From Chitinophaga terrae (ex Kim and Jung 2007) (GTDB lineage: Bacteria > Bacteroidota > Bacteroidia > Chitinophagales > Chitinophagaceae): a stretch of 64,000 nt of DNA. Position numbers and translations under genes: made by a program. Position 1 is the first letter of the stretch; each line of letters opens with the position of its first letter. This document shows positions 8,456 through 16,234 of the stretch, piece by piece. The notes under the pieces are model-generated. The model made no database searches. It was given only the letters and a program-made list of their open reading frames with translations, and was not told the origin of the DNA. Location of the stretch: the NCBI RefSeq assembly GCF_900107795.1, contig NZ_FNRL01000015.1:1-64000 (forward strand), in the 5' to 3' direction.

Positions 8456-9397
8456 ATGTATCAGGAACTTTTAACCGGTTTATTGAATGGAGATATCAGG
8501 TCGCTGGCCCGCTGCATTTCGCTGGTCGAAAATGAAGCCGCCGGTTACGAATCCATACTGGAGCAACTTCCTGGCAACAACCATACAAAGGTAGTAGGCG
8601 TTACCGGCCCTCCCGGCGCCGGTAAAAGCACCCTGGTCAATGCCCTGATCACCTCCCTGCTGGAAGCGGACAAAAGTGTAGCCATTATTGCCGTAGACCC
8701 TTCCTCCCCCTTTAACTTCGGCGCCTTATTAGGCGACCGGATCAGGATGGGACAGCATTTCAACCACCCGAAAGTATTTATCAGGTCTATGGCCAGCCGG
8801 GGCGCCCTGGGAGGTCTCAGCCCAAAGATCATTGAAGTAAGCGACCTGGTTAAGGCCGCCGGGTTCGATTATCTCTTCATCGAAACAGTAGGAGTAGGAC
8901 AAAGCGAAGTAGAAGTGGCCGGCGTGGCCGACACTACAGTGGTTGTGGTAGTTCCTGAAGCCGGTGATGAGATACAGACCATGAAAGCGGGCCTGATGGA
9001 AATCGCAGACATCTTCGTTGTAAATAAAGCCGACAGGGAACAGGCAGATATTTTTGCCAAGAACCTTCGCCTGCTGGCACATACCAAACATCAACCGGGC
9101 GGCTGGGAAATTCCTGTGATCAAATCTGTAGCCATCCAAAATACAGGCATTACAGATATTATCCATGCTGTTGATGCCCATCATAAAGCAGTTACCGGTC
9201 AGCATCAACGCCAGCTTATCCTGCTGGCCGACCGCGCCTACCAGCTTATCCAGCACAAAAGAATGAAAGACATCAATAAGCAACTGTTAATGTCAGAGAT
9301 CCAACAACTGCTTGAGCAAAATTCGTTTAACCTTTACCGTTACATAAATGAAAGTAGTTGTTTCACGCAGAGGGGCAAAGAGGGCAAAGAGGCATAA
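8456..9397 (+). CDS. meaB: MeaB/ArgK-type GTPase, methylmalonyl-CoA mutase chaperone
   Basis: G3E-family GTPase that loads and protects the B12 cofactor of methylmalonyl-CoA mutase. 313 residues. Walker A GPPGAGKS lies near residue 55, the DPSSPFNFGALLGDR segment near 80-95, the ETVGVGQSEVEV switch near 142-153 and the guanine-specificity motif NKAD near 190. The last dozen residues (CFTQRGKEGKEA) are encoded by the left arm of an inverted-repeat element at 9361-9491 and do not look like MeaB, so the native C-terminus has been replaced. The mutase genes are not in the window. Confidence 0.93.
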   Translation: MYQELLTGLLNGDIRSLARCISLVENEAAGYESILEQLPGNNHTKVVGVTGPPGAGKSTLVNALITSLLEADKSVAIIAVDPSSPFNFGALLGDRIRMGQHFNHPKVFIRSMASRGALGGLSPKIIEVSDLVKAAGFDYLFIETVGVGQSEVEVAGVADTTVVVVVPEAGDEIQTMKAGLMEIADIFVVNKADREQADIFAKNLRLLAHTKHQPGGWEIPVIKSVAIQNTGITDIIHAVDAHHKAVTGQHQRQLILLADRAYQLIQHKRMKDINKQLLMSEIQQLLEQNSFNLYRYINESSCFTQRGKEGKEA

Positions 9398-9491
9398 GGA
9401 TTCATACCCTGCTTCTTTGCTTTCTTATTTCCCTTATTTTCCTTAAAAAAATCCTTATGCCTCTTTGCCTTCTTTACCCCTCTGCGTGAAA
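9361..9491. repeat. Long palindromic element 1 (TTCACGCAGAGGGG family)
   Basis: Arms of 41 bases (9361-9401 and 9451-9491) are inverted complements with two differences. The outer end is TTTCACGCAGAGGGG. The AT-rich, CTTT-rich centre can also pair in part. The left arm overlaps the end of meaB. Related elements are at 36128-36318 and 52054-52083. Confidence 0.9.
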
Positions 9492-9656
9492 ATTAATTTG
9501 TAAAAAAGCATTACCTTCGCGGCATGCGTTTCACTTCATTTGGCATATCAATTATTTACGCAGTTTTCAACTACGGTCTCTGATCTTCCAGAGAGCGCCA
9601 TTTCACGCATATCTCCAACTGATTCAATTTATTTTTTCACTTATAAATCTGGTATT

Positions 9657-9983
9657 ATGCCTTGGTTATTCCTTGTCATTGGTGGATTGTTCGAGATCGG
9701 TTTTACGATTTCACTAAAGTATTCTGAGAACTTTACAAAGTTATGGCCGTCACTGAGCTTCATTGTTTGTATCTCCCTGAGCTTTTTCTTCCTGAATAAA
9801 GCTATTAACGGAGGTTTACCTATAGGTACTTCATATGCAGTATGGACAGGCATCGGAGCAGCCGGCACTGCAATTGCAGGCATGCTTTTCTTTAAAGAAC
9901 CTGTTATGATCTGGCGGATATTTTTCCTTGTATTACTGATAGGATCGATCGTTGGATTGAAGTTCGTATCAGGTCACGAATAG
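9657..9983 (+). CDS. SMR-family exporter, Gdx/SugE type
   Basis: Small multidrug-resistance protein of 108 residues with four membrane segments. The start at 9657 gives MPWLFLVIGGLFEIGF, the standard SMR opening with the essential Glu at position 13. The segment GTSYAVWTGIGAAGTAI matches the Gdx/SugE branch, whose studied members export guanidinium; a drug-exporting role is less likely. A longer frame to 9540 adds 39 unrelated residues. The upstream DNA holds a palindromic element and a possible 19-codon reading frame (9524-9583). I could not see a guanidine riboswitch there. Confidence 0.88.
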   Translation: MPWLFLVIGGLFEIGFTISLKYSENFTKLWPSLSFIVCISLSFFFLNKAINGGLPIGTSYAVWTGIGAAGTAIAGMLFFKEPVMIWRIFFLVLLIGSIVGLKFVSGHE

Positions 9984-9987
9984 CTTG

Positions 9988-11163
9988 TTACAGCGCAGGA
10001 GCATTCAGGCTGCTGCGCTGTTTCCCTGCTAAAAGATAAGAAAGGCTGTATGCTGTTATACACGTAATTGCACCCGGCAGAATAAATTCGAAACTCCGGC
10101 TAAGTTCCAGGCCCAATACCAACGCAGTGACCAAGGCCCTGGAGCCGGCGGCAAACATAGCTGTCATCCCCAGCAGCACCATAAACACCGCGTCTAATTT
10201 CAGCGACGGAACACTCAGCTGTATCAGCAAGCCCGCAAATAACGCCCACGCGCCTCCGTTCAATAACAATGGCAATATACCTGCGCCCGTTCCGAAACCT
10301 GCATTGTATAAGCACCAGGTTAACCAATTGAGTATGCCCAGCGCAAACAAAAGGAACAATGTTACCCTTGCCTGCAAAAGGTCGCCCATATAGCCGTTCA
10401 GGTTAGTAATATGATTAGGGGAATAAAAGCAGATAAGAGATGCGATAACAGCCGGGATCAATAACCACCAATGACTTTTGTTTGCAAGCGCCCCAATCCA
10501 CTTTTTAAATACTTTTGTCAAACTTATTGTTGCGGCTGACCAAAGCCCGATTAACAACCCGATTGCAAGCCCCACACTCCAGGTCACCGGTTCCTTAACC
10601 GTTATGGTGAACAAAGGAATGCCACTCTGAAATAGCCAGGTACAAAGCGTGCCAATGGCAGCTGCCAGCAATACGGGAATTACAGTTCTTATCGTCCATT
10701 CGCTGAGCAGGAGCTCCAATGCCAGGCATATAGCGACCAGAGGAGTTCCGAAGCAGGCTGCAATAGCAGCAACTGTTCCGCAGTGGTACAACAGAACGTT
10801 TGAACCGAACAACGGGTTAATAGCCTTATTGAACCCAAAAACAGCCGACTCAAATCCTAAAGGTATGCCCGCGCTCACGCCAACGGATATACCAAAAAAC
10901 CGGAACAGGGCAGGAGCAAACCTGGAGATCAGTATCCAGGCAATGGTTGCCGGAAGAGGGGCGTAAAACGGCAATTCCGTTGCGTCGCTGATCCAACGGA
11001 GCAGGAACAGGAAGCCCTGGGAAAACAATGATACCGCTATACCTGTTATCACAACATGAAGAAGCAACCGGGCAAAACCCTGCTCGGCAGGGGAGGGAGA
11101 AGACTGGTGTTCCGGCGTCAGGGAAAGACCTGTCTGATTAAAGTTGTAAAGAAAATTGCGCAT
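9988..11163 (-). CDS. ClC-type chloride channel/antiporter homologue, divergent
   Basis: Membrane protein of 391 residues with about ten hydrophobic helices and the ClC layout. Of the canonical selectivity segments, the second appears as GIPLGFESAVF where GREGP is usual, and the third as GTGAGILPLLLNGG where GGxFxP is usual. The first two family landmarks are thus only partly kept. It may move another anion, or a substrate not typical of ClC. It is convergent with the SMR gene (4 bases apart) and stands alone upstream. Confidence 0.75.
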   Translation of the reverse strand: MRNFLYNFNQTGLSLTPEHQSSPSPAEQGFARLLLHVVITGIAVSLFSQGFLFLLRWISDATELPFYAPLPATIAWILISRFAPALFRFFGISVGVSAGIPLGFESAVFGFNKAINPLFGSNVLLYHCGTVAAIAACFGTPLVAICLALELLLSEWTIRTVIPVLLAAAIGTLCTWLFQSGIPLFTITVKEPVTWSVGLAIGLLIGLWSAATISLTKVFKKWIGALANKSHWWLLIPAVIASLICFYSPNHITNLNGYMGDLLQARVTLFLLFALGILNWLTWCLYNAGFGTGAGILPLLLNGGAWALFAGLLIQLSVPSLKLDAVFMVLLGMTAMFAAGSRALVTALVLGLELSRSFEFILPGAITCITAYSLSYLLAGKQRSSLNAPAL

Positions 11164-11279
11164 GTGGTCTGAAATCTACCGGGCATTCAAAACTATATTG
11201 TTAAAACGATAATCGCAAATCATATTTGTATAATATAACCAAATAATAACGTATAACCATTATATTCATTTTATAATTT

Positions 11280-11307
11280 TTTGTTAGGAAGCCTTATGAT
11301 ATATTTG
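11280..11307 (+). promoter_or_regulatory. Promoter of the protoglobin-like gene
   Basis: TTTG at 11280-11283 and a perfect -7 box TATATTTG at 11300-11307, spaced 16 bases, somewhat shorter than usual. The ATG at 11356 is about 40 bases past the expected start of transcription. Confidence 0.5.
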
Positions 11308-11355
11308 TATTATTAACCCTGTTTGGGTAACCTAAACCATAACTATAACGCAGCT

Positions 11356-11886
11356 ATGGAACGCGAAAAGAATCAACCCTCCTCGTCACCAGATATTCAG
11401 ACCCTGGTCCGTCTTAAAAGGATGTTGTTATATACCCAGGAAGATGAACATTATTTGACCATGGCAGGCGCCATCCTGCAGCCTCATTCTTCCTCTATCT
11501 TAAACAGTTGGTACGGGTATCTGTCGGCCAACCATTACCTTTCGCTTTATTTGCGTGATAATATTGAAGAGAAAAGCGGGTACCTGGAAACACTCCGGCC
11601 GCAGTTTAACCAATGGATGAATGCTGTATGCCAGGGAAGGGAAGGCAATAGCTGGAGATGGCTGGAAGATAAGATCGGCAAGCAACTGGAGCAGGATACC
11701 ACAACGGAAAAGGGGTCGTTACCGTTAGTATACCTCCGCTATTTAAGCACTTTTGTTTATCCTATCGTTACTTATTCTCACCCCTACCTGGCCGGTTCCG
11801 GAAAAAACGAAGAGGAAACTGCCCGTATGCAGCAGGCTTGGTTTAAAGCAGTCAGCTTTAGCGTATTGTTCTGGATCTACCCATAG
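11356..11886 (+). CDS. Protoglobin-like protein lacking the proximal His
   Basis: A 176-residue protein with the protoglobin fold pattern. Its N-terminal part (YTQEDEHYLTMAGAILQPH) and its C-terminal part (LRYLSTFVYPIV, then MQQAWFKAV) match the archaeal-type protoglobin layout as I remember it. In that family the haem-ligating proximal His lies after the sequence EIGLRHH; here the position reads KIGKQLEQ and no His follows until SHPYL. It may therefore not bind haem, or may bind it otherwise. The ATG at 11356 is preferred over a TTG at 11323. A DUF2024 gene follows after 33 bases. Confidence 0.7.
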   Translation: MEREKNQPSSSPDIQTLVRLKRMLLYTQEDEHYLTMAGAILQPHSSSILNSWYGYLSANHYLSLYLRDNIEEKSGYLETLRPQFNQWMNAVCQGREGNSWRWLEDKIGKQLEQDTTTEKGSLPLVYLRYLSTFVYPIVTYSHPYLAGSGKNEEETARMQQAWFKAVSFSVLFWIYP

Positions 11887-11919
11887 CAGCAGATAAGCGT
11901 TTACCTAAAATGATCGGTC

Positions 11920-12183
11920 ATGGAAGTAGCAGTATTTGATACCTATTTTAAAAAGAAAGATGGAAGATACCTGCATTTTAATATCATTGTACATAAGGAT
12001 ACAGCATTTGAAGAAGTGTTGAAGTATGGAAACAGTTACCTGGAAACAAAGGGTTTCAGCAGTCCTGTCATCTTGCATAAAGATTGCCGATTTTGCCATA
12101 TTACACCCCTGATTCCACTATGGGAAGCCCAAATCAGTTCAAAAGGGTATTTTATACATGAACTGGAAGGTTGCAGATCTTAG
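11920..12183 (+). CDS. DUF2024 family protein
   Basis: An 87-residue protein with the DUF2024 pattern: start MEVAVFDTYFKKKDGRYLHF, a central ECRFCH-like segment (KDCRFCHIT) and the ending KGYFIHELEGC. The function is unknown. The conserved CxxCH-like segment reads CRFCH, but a single such motif in a small cytosolic protein without a signal peptide does not suggest a c-type haem. It probably shares a transcript with the protoglobin-like gene, 33 bases upstream. Confidence 0.85.
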   Translation: MEVAVFDTYFKKKDGRYLHFNIIVHKDTAFEEVLKYGNSYLETKGFSSPVILHKDCRFCHITPLIPLWEAQISSKGYFIHELEGCRS

Positions 12184-12267
12184 TTTGTAATTCCACTAAT
12201 ATGCTATTTTACACCATACATTAATATTGTACCTTGCCCCATTAACTATTAAGGACAGCAAGAAAAT

Positions 12268-12873
12268 ATGGGGAAAGTTTCAACATTCAACCCCGCACAG
12301 CAGGCAGAAAACACCTCTAGCAAGGTAGTGGCCTCCCTGGAGCGATTATCGGAAGCCTTCCGCGTACTATTATGGCAGGAAGCTACACAGTATGGATTAA
12401 GTCCAATACAGATTCAGGTGCTTACATTTTTACTTCATTATCCTGAAGAAAAACGCACGGTTACAACTTTGGCGAACTATTTCAACATGACCAAAGCAAC
12501 CATCAGTGATGCAGTGAAATCTTTAGAGCAGAAAAATTACCTGATCCGTAAGCCTAGTCCAACCGACACCAGGAGCCATACTTTACACCTTGTAAAAGAA
12601 GGTCGTGCTATTGCCAGGAAAGTAGAGCGGTTTGCAGATCCATTACAGGAAACGGTTGAACAATTATCATCCAAAGAACAGGTTGGATTATTAGAGCAAT
12701 TAATGCAACTGATTCACCGATTGAATCAGAAAGAAGTTATTTCCACGCAACCAATGTGTCTTAATTGCGAGCATTACACGCTAAAGCGCGGGCATTACTG
12801 CAATGTGTTAAAAAGCTCTTTAAAGGGCGGATTGCTGATCGACTGCCATGCGTTTGAGCTGAAGGAAGACTAA
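12268..12873 (+). CDS. MarR-family regulator with C-terminal cysteine cluster
   Basis: A 201-residue winged-helix regulator. The DNA-binding core lies at about residues 50-110 (LANYFNMTKATISDAVKSLE and the wing after it, RKPSPTDTRSHTLHL). After the dimerisation helices comes an unusual tail of about 35 residues with cysteines in the spacing C-x2-C-x9-C-x13-C (CLNC, HYC, IDC). This could bind zinc or an iron-sulfur cluster, or sense redox state. Targets are unknown; the nearest candidates are the protoglobin/DUF2024 pair just upstream. It ends five bases from the convergent acetyltransferase gene. Confidence 0.85.
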   Translation: MGKVSTFNPAQQAENTSSKVVASLERLSEAFRVLLWQEATQYGLSPIQIQVLTFLLHYPEEKRTVTTLANYFNMTKATISDAVKSLEQKNYLIRKPSPTDTRSHTLHLVKEGRAIARKVERFADPLQETVEQLSSKEQVGLLEQLMQLIHRLNQKEVISTQPMCLNCEHYTLKRGHYCNVLKSSLKGGLLIDCHAFELKED

Positions 12874-12878
12874 AGAAA

Positions 12879-13352
12879 TTATTGTATCCTGGGCAATTGA
12901 CAGGTCATTTCGTTATCGCCGGCGATAAAACCGAATTGCTCGTATAACAACCTGCCCTGTTCACTGGTATGAAGACTTACTTTACCGGTGTTGCGGTCTT
13001 TTGCTTCCTGCATAATTTTTTGCAGCAACGTTTTTGCGATGCCTTGCCTGCGGTATTCAGGCAACGTATAGACGTTGAGGATATAGGCAACTTTTCCTTC
13101 CAGGTTGTGGTAAAGTGGCGGTTGGTTATAGAAAACTATACCGGCGCTTGCCACAGCCTTGCCATTATATTCGGCAAACCAGTTTACGAAATTATCTTTT
13201 GCGATGTGTTCTTTCAGGTAAACAGAAAGATGATCAGCCAATTTCTGATCATGCGTCGTATTGGCGTTAGGGTAAATTTCTTTGAGAAACCGGAGGCGTA
13301 AATCTATTAGTTGGGGGATGTCTGTCACATCCGCCTTTCTGAAGGTTATCAT
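12879..13352 (-). CDS. GNAT-family N-acetyltransferase
   Basis: A 157-residue acetyltransferase using acetyl-CoA. The start MITFRKADVTDIPQLIDLR is typical for GNATs. The acetyl-CoA loop YRRQGIAKTLLQKIMQEAK lies near residues 95-115, and LYEQFGFI near the C-terminus is the usual last signature. The substrate cannot be told from sequence. It lies 30 bases downstream of the cytochrome oxidase cluster and could be read through from it. Confidence 0.88.
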   Translation of the reverse strand: MITFRKADVTDIPQLIDLRLRFLKEIYPNANTTHDQKLADHLSVYLKEHIAKDNFVNWFAEYNGKAVASAGIVFYNQPPLYHNLEGKVAYILNVYTLPEYRRQGIAKTLLQKIMQEAKDRNTGKVSLHTSEQGRLLYEQFGFIAGDNEMTCQLPRIQ

Positions 13353-13382
13353 AGTTTAAATTTGGGTTACACCCAGGGGCCA

Positions 13383-13598
13383 TCAGGCTTCCTTATTACT
13401 TTTCCACCACCTGAACGCAAGGAAACCAATTATAACCAGCGGGGTTAGCGCTAACATTAAAATACCGTTGTTCAGGCCCTTTGCAGGACCTTCTCCCAAT
13501 TGCTGGGCAGTTTTAGTACATAAGGAACACTGGGCCATTACAGCTACGTTCATCAACAAAAAAGCACCGGTCAATAAAAAAGCACCTATCCTTTTCAT
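13383..13598 (-). CDS. Small CxxC membrane protein of the oxidase cluster
   Basis: A 71-residue protein. Residues 1-22 look like a signal peptide or first membrane segment (MKRIGAFLLTGAFLL...MAQ). The exposed part has CSLC, then a KGLNNGILMLALTPLVIIGFL membrane helix and a short basic tail (RWWKSNKEA). I know no name for it. The CxxC facing the periplasm and its place at the end of the act/cox cluster suggest a role in copper or haem assembly, which is inference. It follows the DUF420 gene by 58 bases. Confidence 0.8.
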   Translation of the reverse strand: MKRIGAFLLTGAFLLMNVAVMAQCSLCTKTAQQLGEGPAKGLNNGILMLALTPLVIIGFLAFRWWKSNKEA

Positions 13599-13656
13599 AC
13601 AAAACTATTTTACTACAAAATTAGCAGTTCTGCTGCAATTAAATTGCGTATTTCCA

Positions 13657-14229
13657 TCAATGGTAATATGGAGAGATCATTATATACACAATCACACCGG
13701 TAACAGCCACATAAAACCAGATCGGCCAGGTGATACGGGCAATTTTACGGTGACGTGGAATATCGTTCTGAAAACCACGGAGTGTAGTGAATAATACCAG
13801 CGGCACAATCACGCCAGCCAATACTATATGAGTAAGCAATAAGAAATAATAGATATAACGGATGCTGCCTAACGCTGCCTTTTCTGCTGCATCCAGTACA
13901 CCGTTATGGTCGATATCCCCATACCGGGTTTCAGGCGCCAGCGCATGGTAGGTAACATAAGAAAGCAGGAAAACAACAGATAATCCTATAGCTATCAGGT
14001 TGGTGTTCCTGTGAGCTTTTACCAGGCCATTCTTGATAAAATAAAGGCTTGCCAGCAACAATACCGCCGTAGCTGTATTCAGGATCGCGTGAAATAATGG
14101 AAGGATCTTCACATCAAAGCCCGGGTGAAAATCAGGCTTTGGTAACACAAAAAGTAAAGCCACCAGCACAGGAATCACAATCGAAACGATGGTTATCGGC
14201 GTATTGAGATTTTTATTCTTCAACTCCAT
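13657..14229 (-). CDS. DUF420 membrane protein, oxidase-associated
   Basis: A 190-residue protein with about five membrane helices, of the DUF420 (YozB-like) family found next to cytochrome oxidase genes in many bacteria. It carries His residues within or near helices (FHAILNTATAVLL, YHALAPETRYG, LTHIVLAGVIVPLVL), as is typical. The exact role is unproven; it is thought to aid oxidase biogenesis. An insert reading GDIDHNGVLDAAEKAAL lies in one loop. It follows the SCO gene in the cluster, separated by a hairpin (14253-14304). Confidence 0.88.
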   Translation of the reverse strand: MELKNKNLNTPITIVSIVIPVLVALLFVLPKPDFHPGFDVKILPLFHAILNTATAVLLLASLYFIKNGLVKAHRNTNLIAIGLSVVFLLSYVTYHALAPETRYGDIDHNGVLDAAEKAALGSIRYIYYFLLLTHIVLAGVIVPLVLFTTLRGFQNDIPRHRKIARITWPIWFYVAVTGVIVYIMISPYYH

Positions 14230-14252
14230 TATAGTGATATTTTTATTTATGA

Positions 14253-14304
14253 ATTACGGATTTGCGAACAAGATACATAAGGTATCTTCCCACAAATCCG
14301 TAAT
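14253..14304 (-). other. Intercistronic double-stem hairpin
   Basis: Perfect 12-bp outer arms (14253-14264 and 14293-14304) enclose perfect 7-bp inner arms (14270-14276 and 14282-14288). It lies between the SCO and DUF420 genes. No T-run follows, so an RNA processing or stability element is as likely as a terminator. Confidence 0.6.
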
Positions 14305-14325
14305 ACTTATTGCGATCTATAAAAA

Positions 14326-15048
14326 TCAGTTCTCCCCTGCGAACAGTTTCTTGAGGAAAGCCATGAAACCAGGGCGATGCCTGTCTTTTGCCAGGTGCAG
14401 CGTAGCGATATCGCCGGCTACTTTCTTTATCGCGTTGGAATCGAGGCCGTTGTAATATCCCCTGATATTCCTGTTCTTGTCGATCAATACCAGCTTCTCA
14501 GTATGAATGAAATCATCTGGTCCGCCATCTCCTTCTGTTACAGAAACAAAAAACTGGTTCCTGGCGAGATCGTAGATCTCTTTTTTGCTGCCTGTAAGCA
14601 ACCACCAGTTATCTGGATTGATCTGGTGCTGGTAAGCGTATTGACGAAGTTTATCGACTGTATCTCTTTCCGGATCTACTGAAAATGAGAGGATCTGCAG
14701 TAATGTGTCATTTTTCACATATGCGTCCTGGATCAGTTTCAGGTTTTTTGTCAGTGTCGGACAGATAGAAGGGCAGGAGGTGAAGAAGAAATCTACCAGC
14801 AATACCTTTCCTTCCATGTCTTTCAGGCTAACTTCCTCGCCTAACTGGTTGGTAAGACGGAAGTCTCTCAGCTGATGGAAAACACTGTCGTAGGATACTT
14901 TACCATTGTTCTTTACAGTATCTATCCTTTCGAAGATATAATACCCCGGAACCGGAACCACATTTTTGCCGTAATGATCTACTATGAGATACCCTAAAAG
15001 CGGCACTAAAATGGCCAATGAAACTCCTAATAAAGCCCTGCGAGAAAT
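14326..15048 (-). CDS. SCO1/SenC copper chaperone of cytochrome oxidase
   Basis: Membrane-anchored thioredoxin-like protein that delivers copper to the CuA site of subunit II. Copper ligands CPSIC lie in FFFTSCPSICPTL and the distant His in DDFIHTEKL. There is no ATG at the N-terminus. The first standard start in frame is a TTG at 15018 (230 residues), but the codons above it read ISRRALLGVS and give the membrane anchor its expected positive flank. The likely start is therefore the ATT at 15048, giving 240 residues; an in-frame stop lies just beyond. I give the longer form, with the start uncertain. Confidence 0.88.
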   Translation of the reverse strand: MSRRALLGVSLAILVPLLGYLIVDHYGKNVVPVPGYYIFERIDTVKNNGKVSYDSVFHQLRDFRLTNQLGEEVSLKDMEGKVLLVDFFFTSCPSICPTLTKNLKLIQDAYVKNDTLLQILSFSVDPERDTVDKLRQYAYQHQINPDNWWLLTGSKKEIYDLARNQFFVSVTEGDGGPDDFIHTEKLVLIDKNRNIRGYYNGLDSNAIKKVAGDIATLHLAKDRHRPGFMAFLKKLFAGEN

Positions 15049-15070
15049 GATCCTAAAGTTTTAATTTTTA

Positions 15071-15472
15071 TTAATGGTGAGATTCTGCCGGTGCTACCAG
15101 GGTCTTTTCTACTGGTGTACCAGGTTTCAGATCGTCACGTAAGCGTTTCCAGGAATCGCCATCGTAAAGGAATGCGATGATGAACCAAACAAACAGCAGC
15201 AAAGGCAGCAAGATGGTCATGATCAGGTTTTTGATCTCATGACCCAAGTGCATAAACTCAGCTACGATAAAGAATGCTTTTGCAATGGTCAGAATAATGA
15301 ATATTCCGTTCAGTGCAACTCTTGGCATAAAGTTGTATTCCAGGTGCAAGAATGCCAGTCCTACTTCGAAAATTGTAATACCTAACAGGATCCAGAATGT
15401 TTTCCAGATTGTTTTGGTAGAAGAATCTACGTGAGCTGGTTCATGTCCTTCTGCAGAATGCGTATGCGCCAT
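15071..15472 (-). CDS. Cytochrome c oxidase subunit IV
   Basis: A 133-residue protein with three predicted membrane helices, matching the prokaryotic COX4 family (for example FILLGITIFEVGLAFLHLEYN and the AEFMHLGHEIKNLI segment). It is a small accessory subunit that stabilises the catalytic core. The N-terminus is His-rich (MAHTHSAEGHEPAH). It sits between subunit III and SCO in the cluster, 60 bases after subunit III. Confidence 0.9.
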   Translation of the reverse strand: MAHTHSAEGHEPAHVDSSTKTIWKTFWILLGITIFEVGLAFLHLEYNFMPRVALNGIFIILTIAKAFFIVAEFMHLGHEIKNLIMTILLPLLLFVWFIIAFLYDGDSWKRLRDDLKPGTPVEKTLVAPAESHH

Positions 15473-15532
15473 TTCTATTTAGATTAAAATAAATTCAAAA
15501 ATCAGTTTCAGTCAAGTTCCGCTTTGTGACGA

Positions 15533-16207
15533 TTAGAGCAGGTAGAAGCAGGTGAATACAAATACCCAAACCAGGTCCACAAAGTGCCAGTATAAACCTA
15601 CTTTTTCAACCATTTCGTAGTGTCCTCTCTGCTCGTAAGTACCTTTCAGTACGTTGGCAAGAATTACGATATTCAGCACCACACCGGAAGTTACGTGCAA
15701 ACCGTGGAAACCGGTGATGGTAAAGAAGAAGTTAGTGAAGTTGGTAGAAGCGGCAGTTCCGTCAACATTGGCGAAAGGATTACGGCCCCACCATGCGCCT
15801 TCGTGGTACAGGTGTGTCCACTCCCAAGCCTGACAGCTAAGGAACATCAGACCGCCGATGATAGTCCATGTGAGCCATTTAGCAACCGCTTTCTTGTCTC
15901 TCATATGACCAGCATGTACAGCCAGTACCATGGTTACAGAGCTCATGATCAGGATAAAGGTCATCAAGCTCACGAACATCAATGGCAAATCGGCATGTCC
16001 CATGCCCGGGAATGACTTGAACACTTGGTTAGGATCAGGCCAGGATGGGCTGGAAAACCGGATAGTACCATATGATATCAATAACGCACCGAAAGTGAAC
16101 GCATCTGATAGCAGGAAGTACCACATCATCAACTTGCCATAGCTCACATTAAAGGGAGAATAACCTCCGGCCCACCATTTTTTCTTCGCTGTAACTGCTG
16201 TATCCAT
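15533..16207 (-). CDS. Cytochrome c oxidase subunit III
   Basis: A 224-residue protein with the seven-helix-type pattern of haem-copper oxidase subunit III. Family landmarks are the segment FFFTITGFHGLHVTSGV and the C-terminal YWHFVDLVWVFVFTCFYLL. It follows a second, shorter subunit III-like gene by 27 bases. Paired subunit III genes are common in Bacteroidota oxidase clusters. Confidence 0.93.
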   Translation of the reverse strand: MDTAVTAKKKWWAGGYSPFNVSYGKLMMWYFLLSDAFTFGALLISYGTIRFSSPSWPDPNQVFKSFPGMGHADLPLMFVSLMTFILIMSSVTMVLAVHAGHMRDKKAVAKWLTWTIIGGLMFLSCQAWEWTHLYHEGAWWGRNPFANVDGTAASTNFTNFFFTITGFHGLHVTSGVVLNIVILANVLKGTYEQRGHYEMVEKVGLYWHFVDLVWVFVFTCFYLL

Positions 16208-16234
16208 TGTTAGTTTTATAAAATTTTACAAAGT

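Noticed and set aside
9492..9656. Guanidine (ykkC or mini-ykkC) riboswitch ahead of the SMR gene
   Set aside because: I searched by eye for the paired ACGR loops and the ykkC core and found neither.
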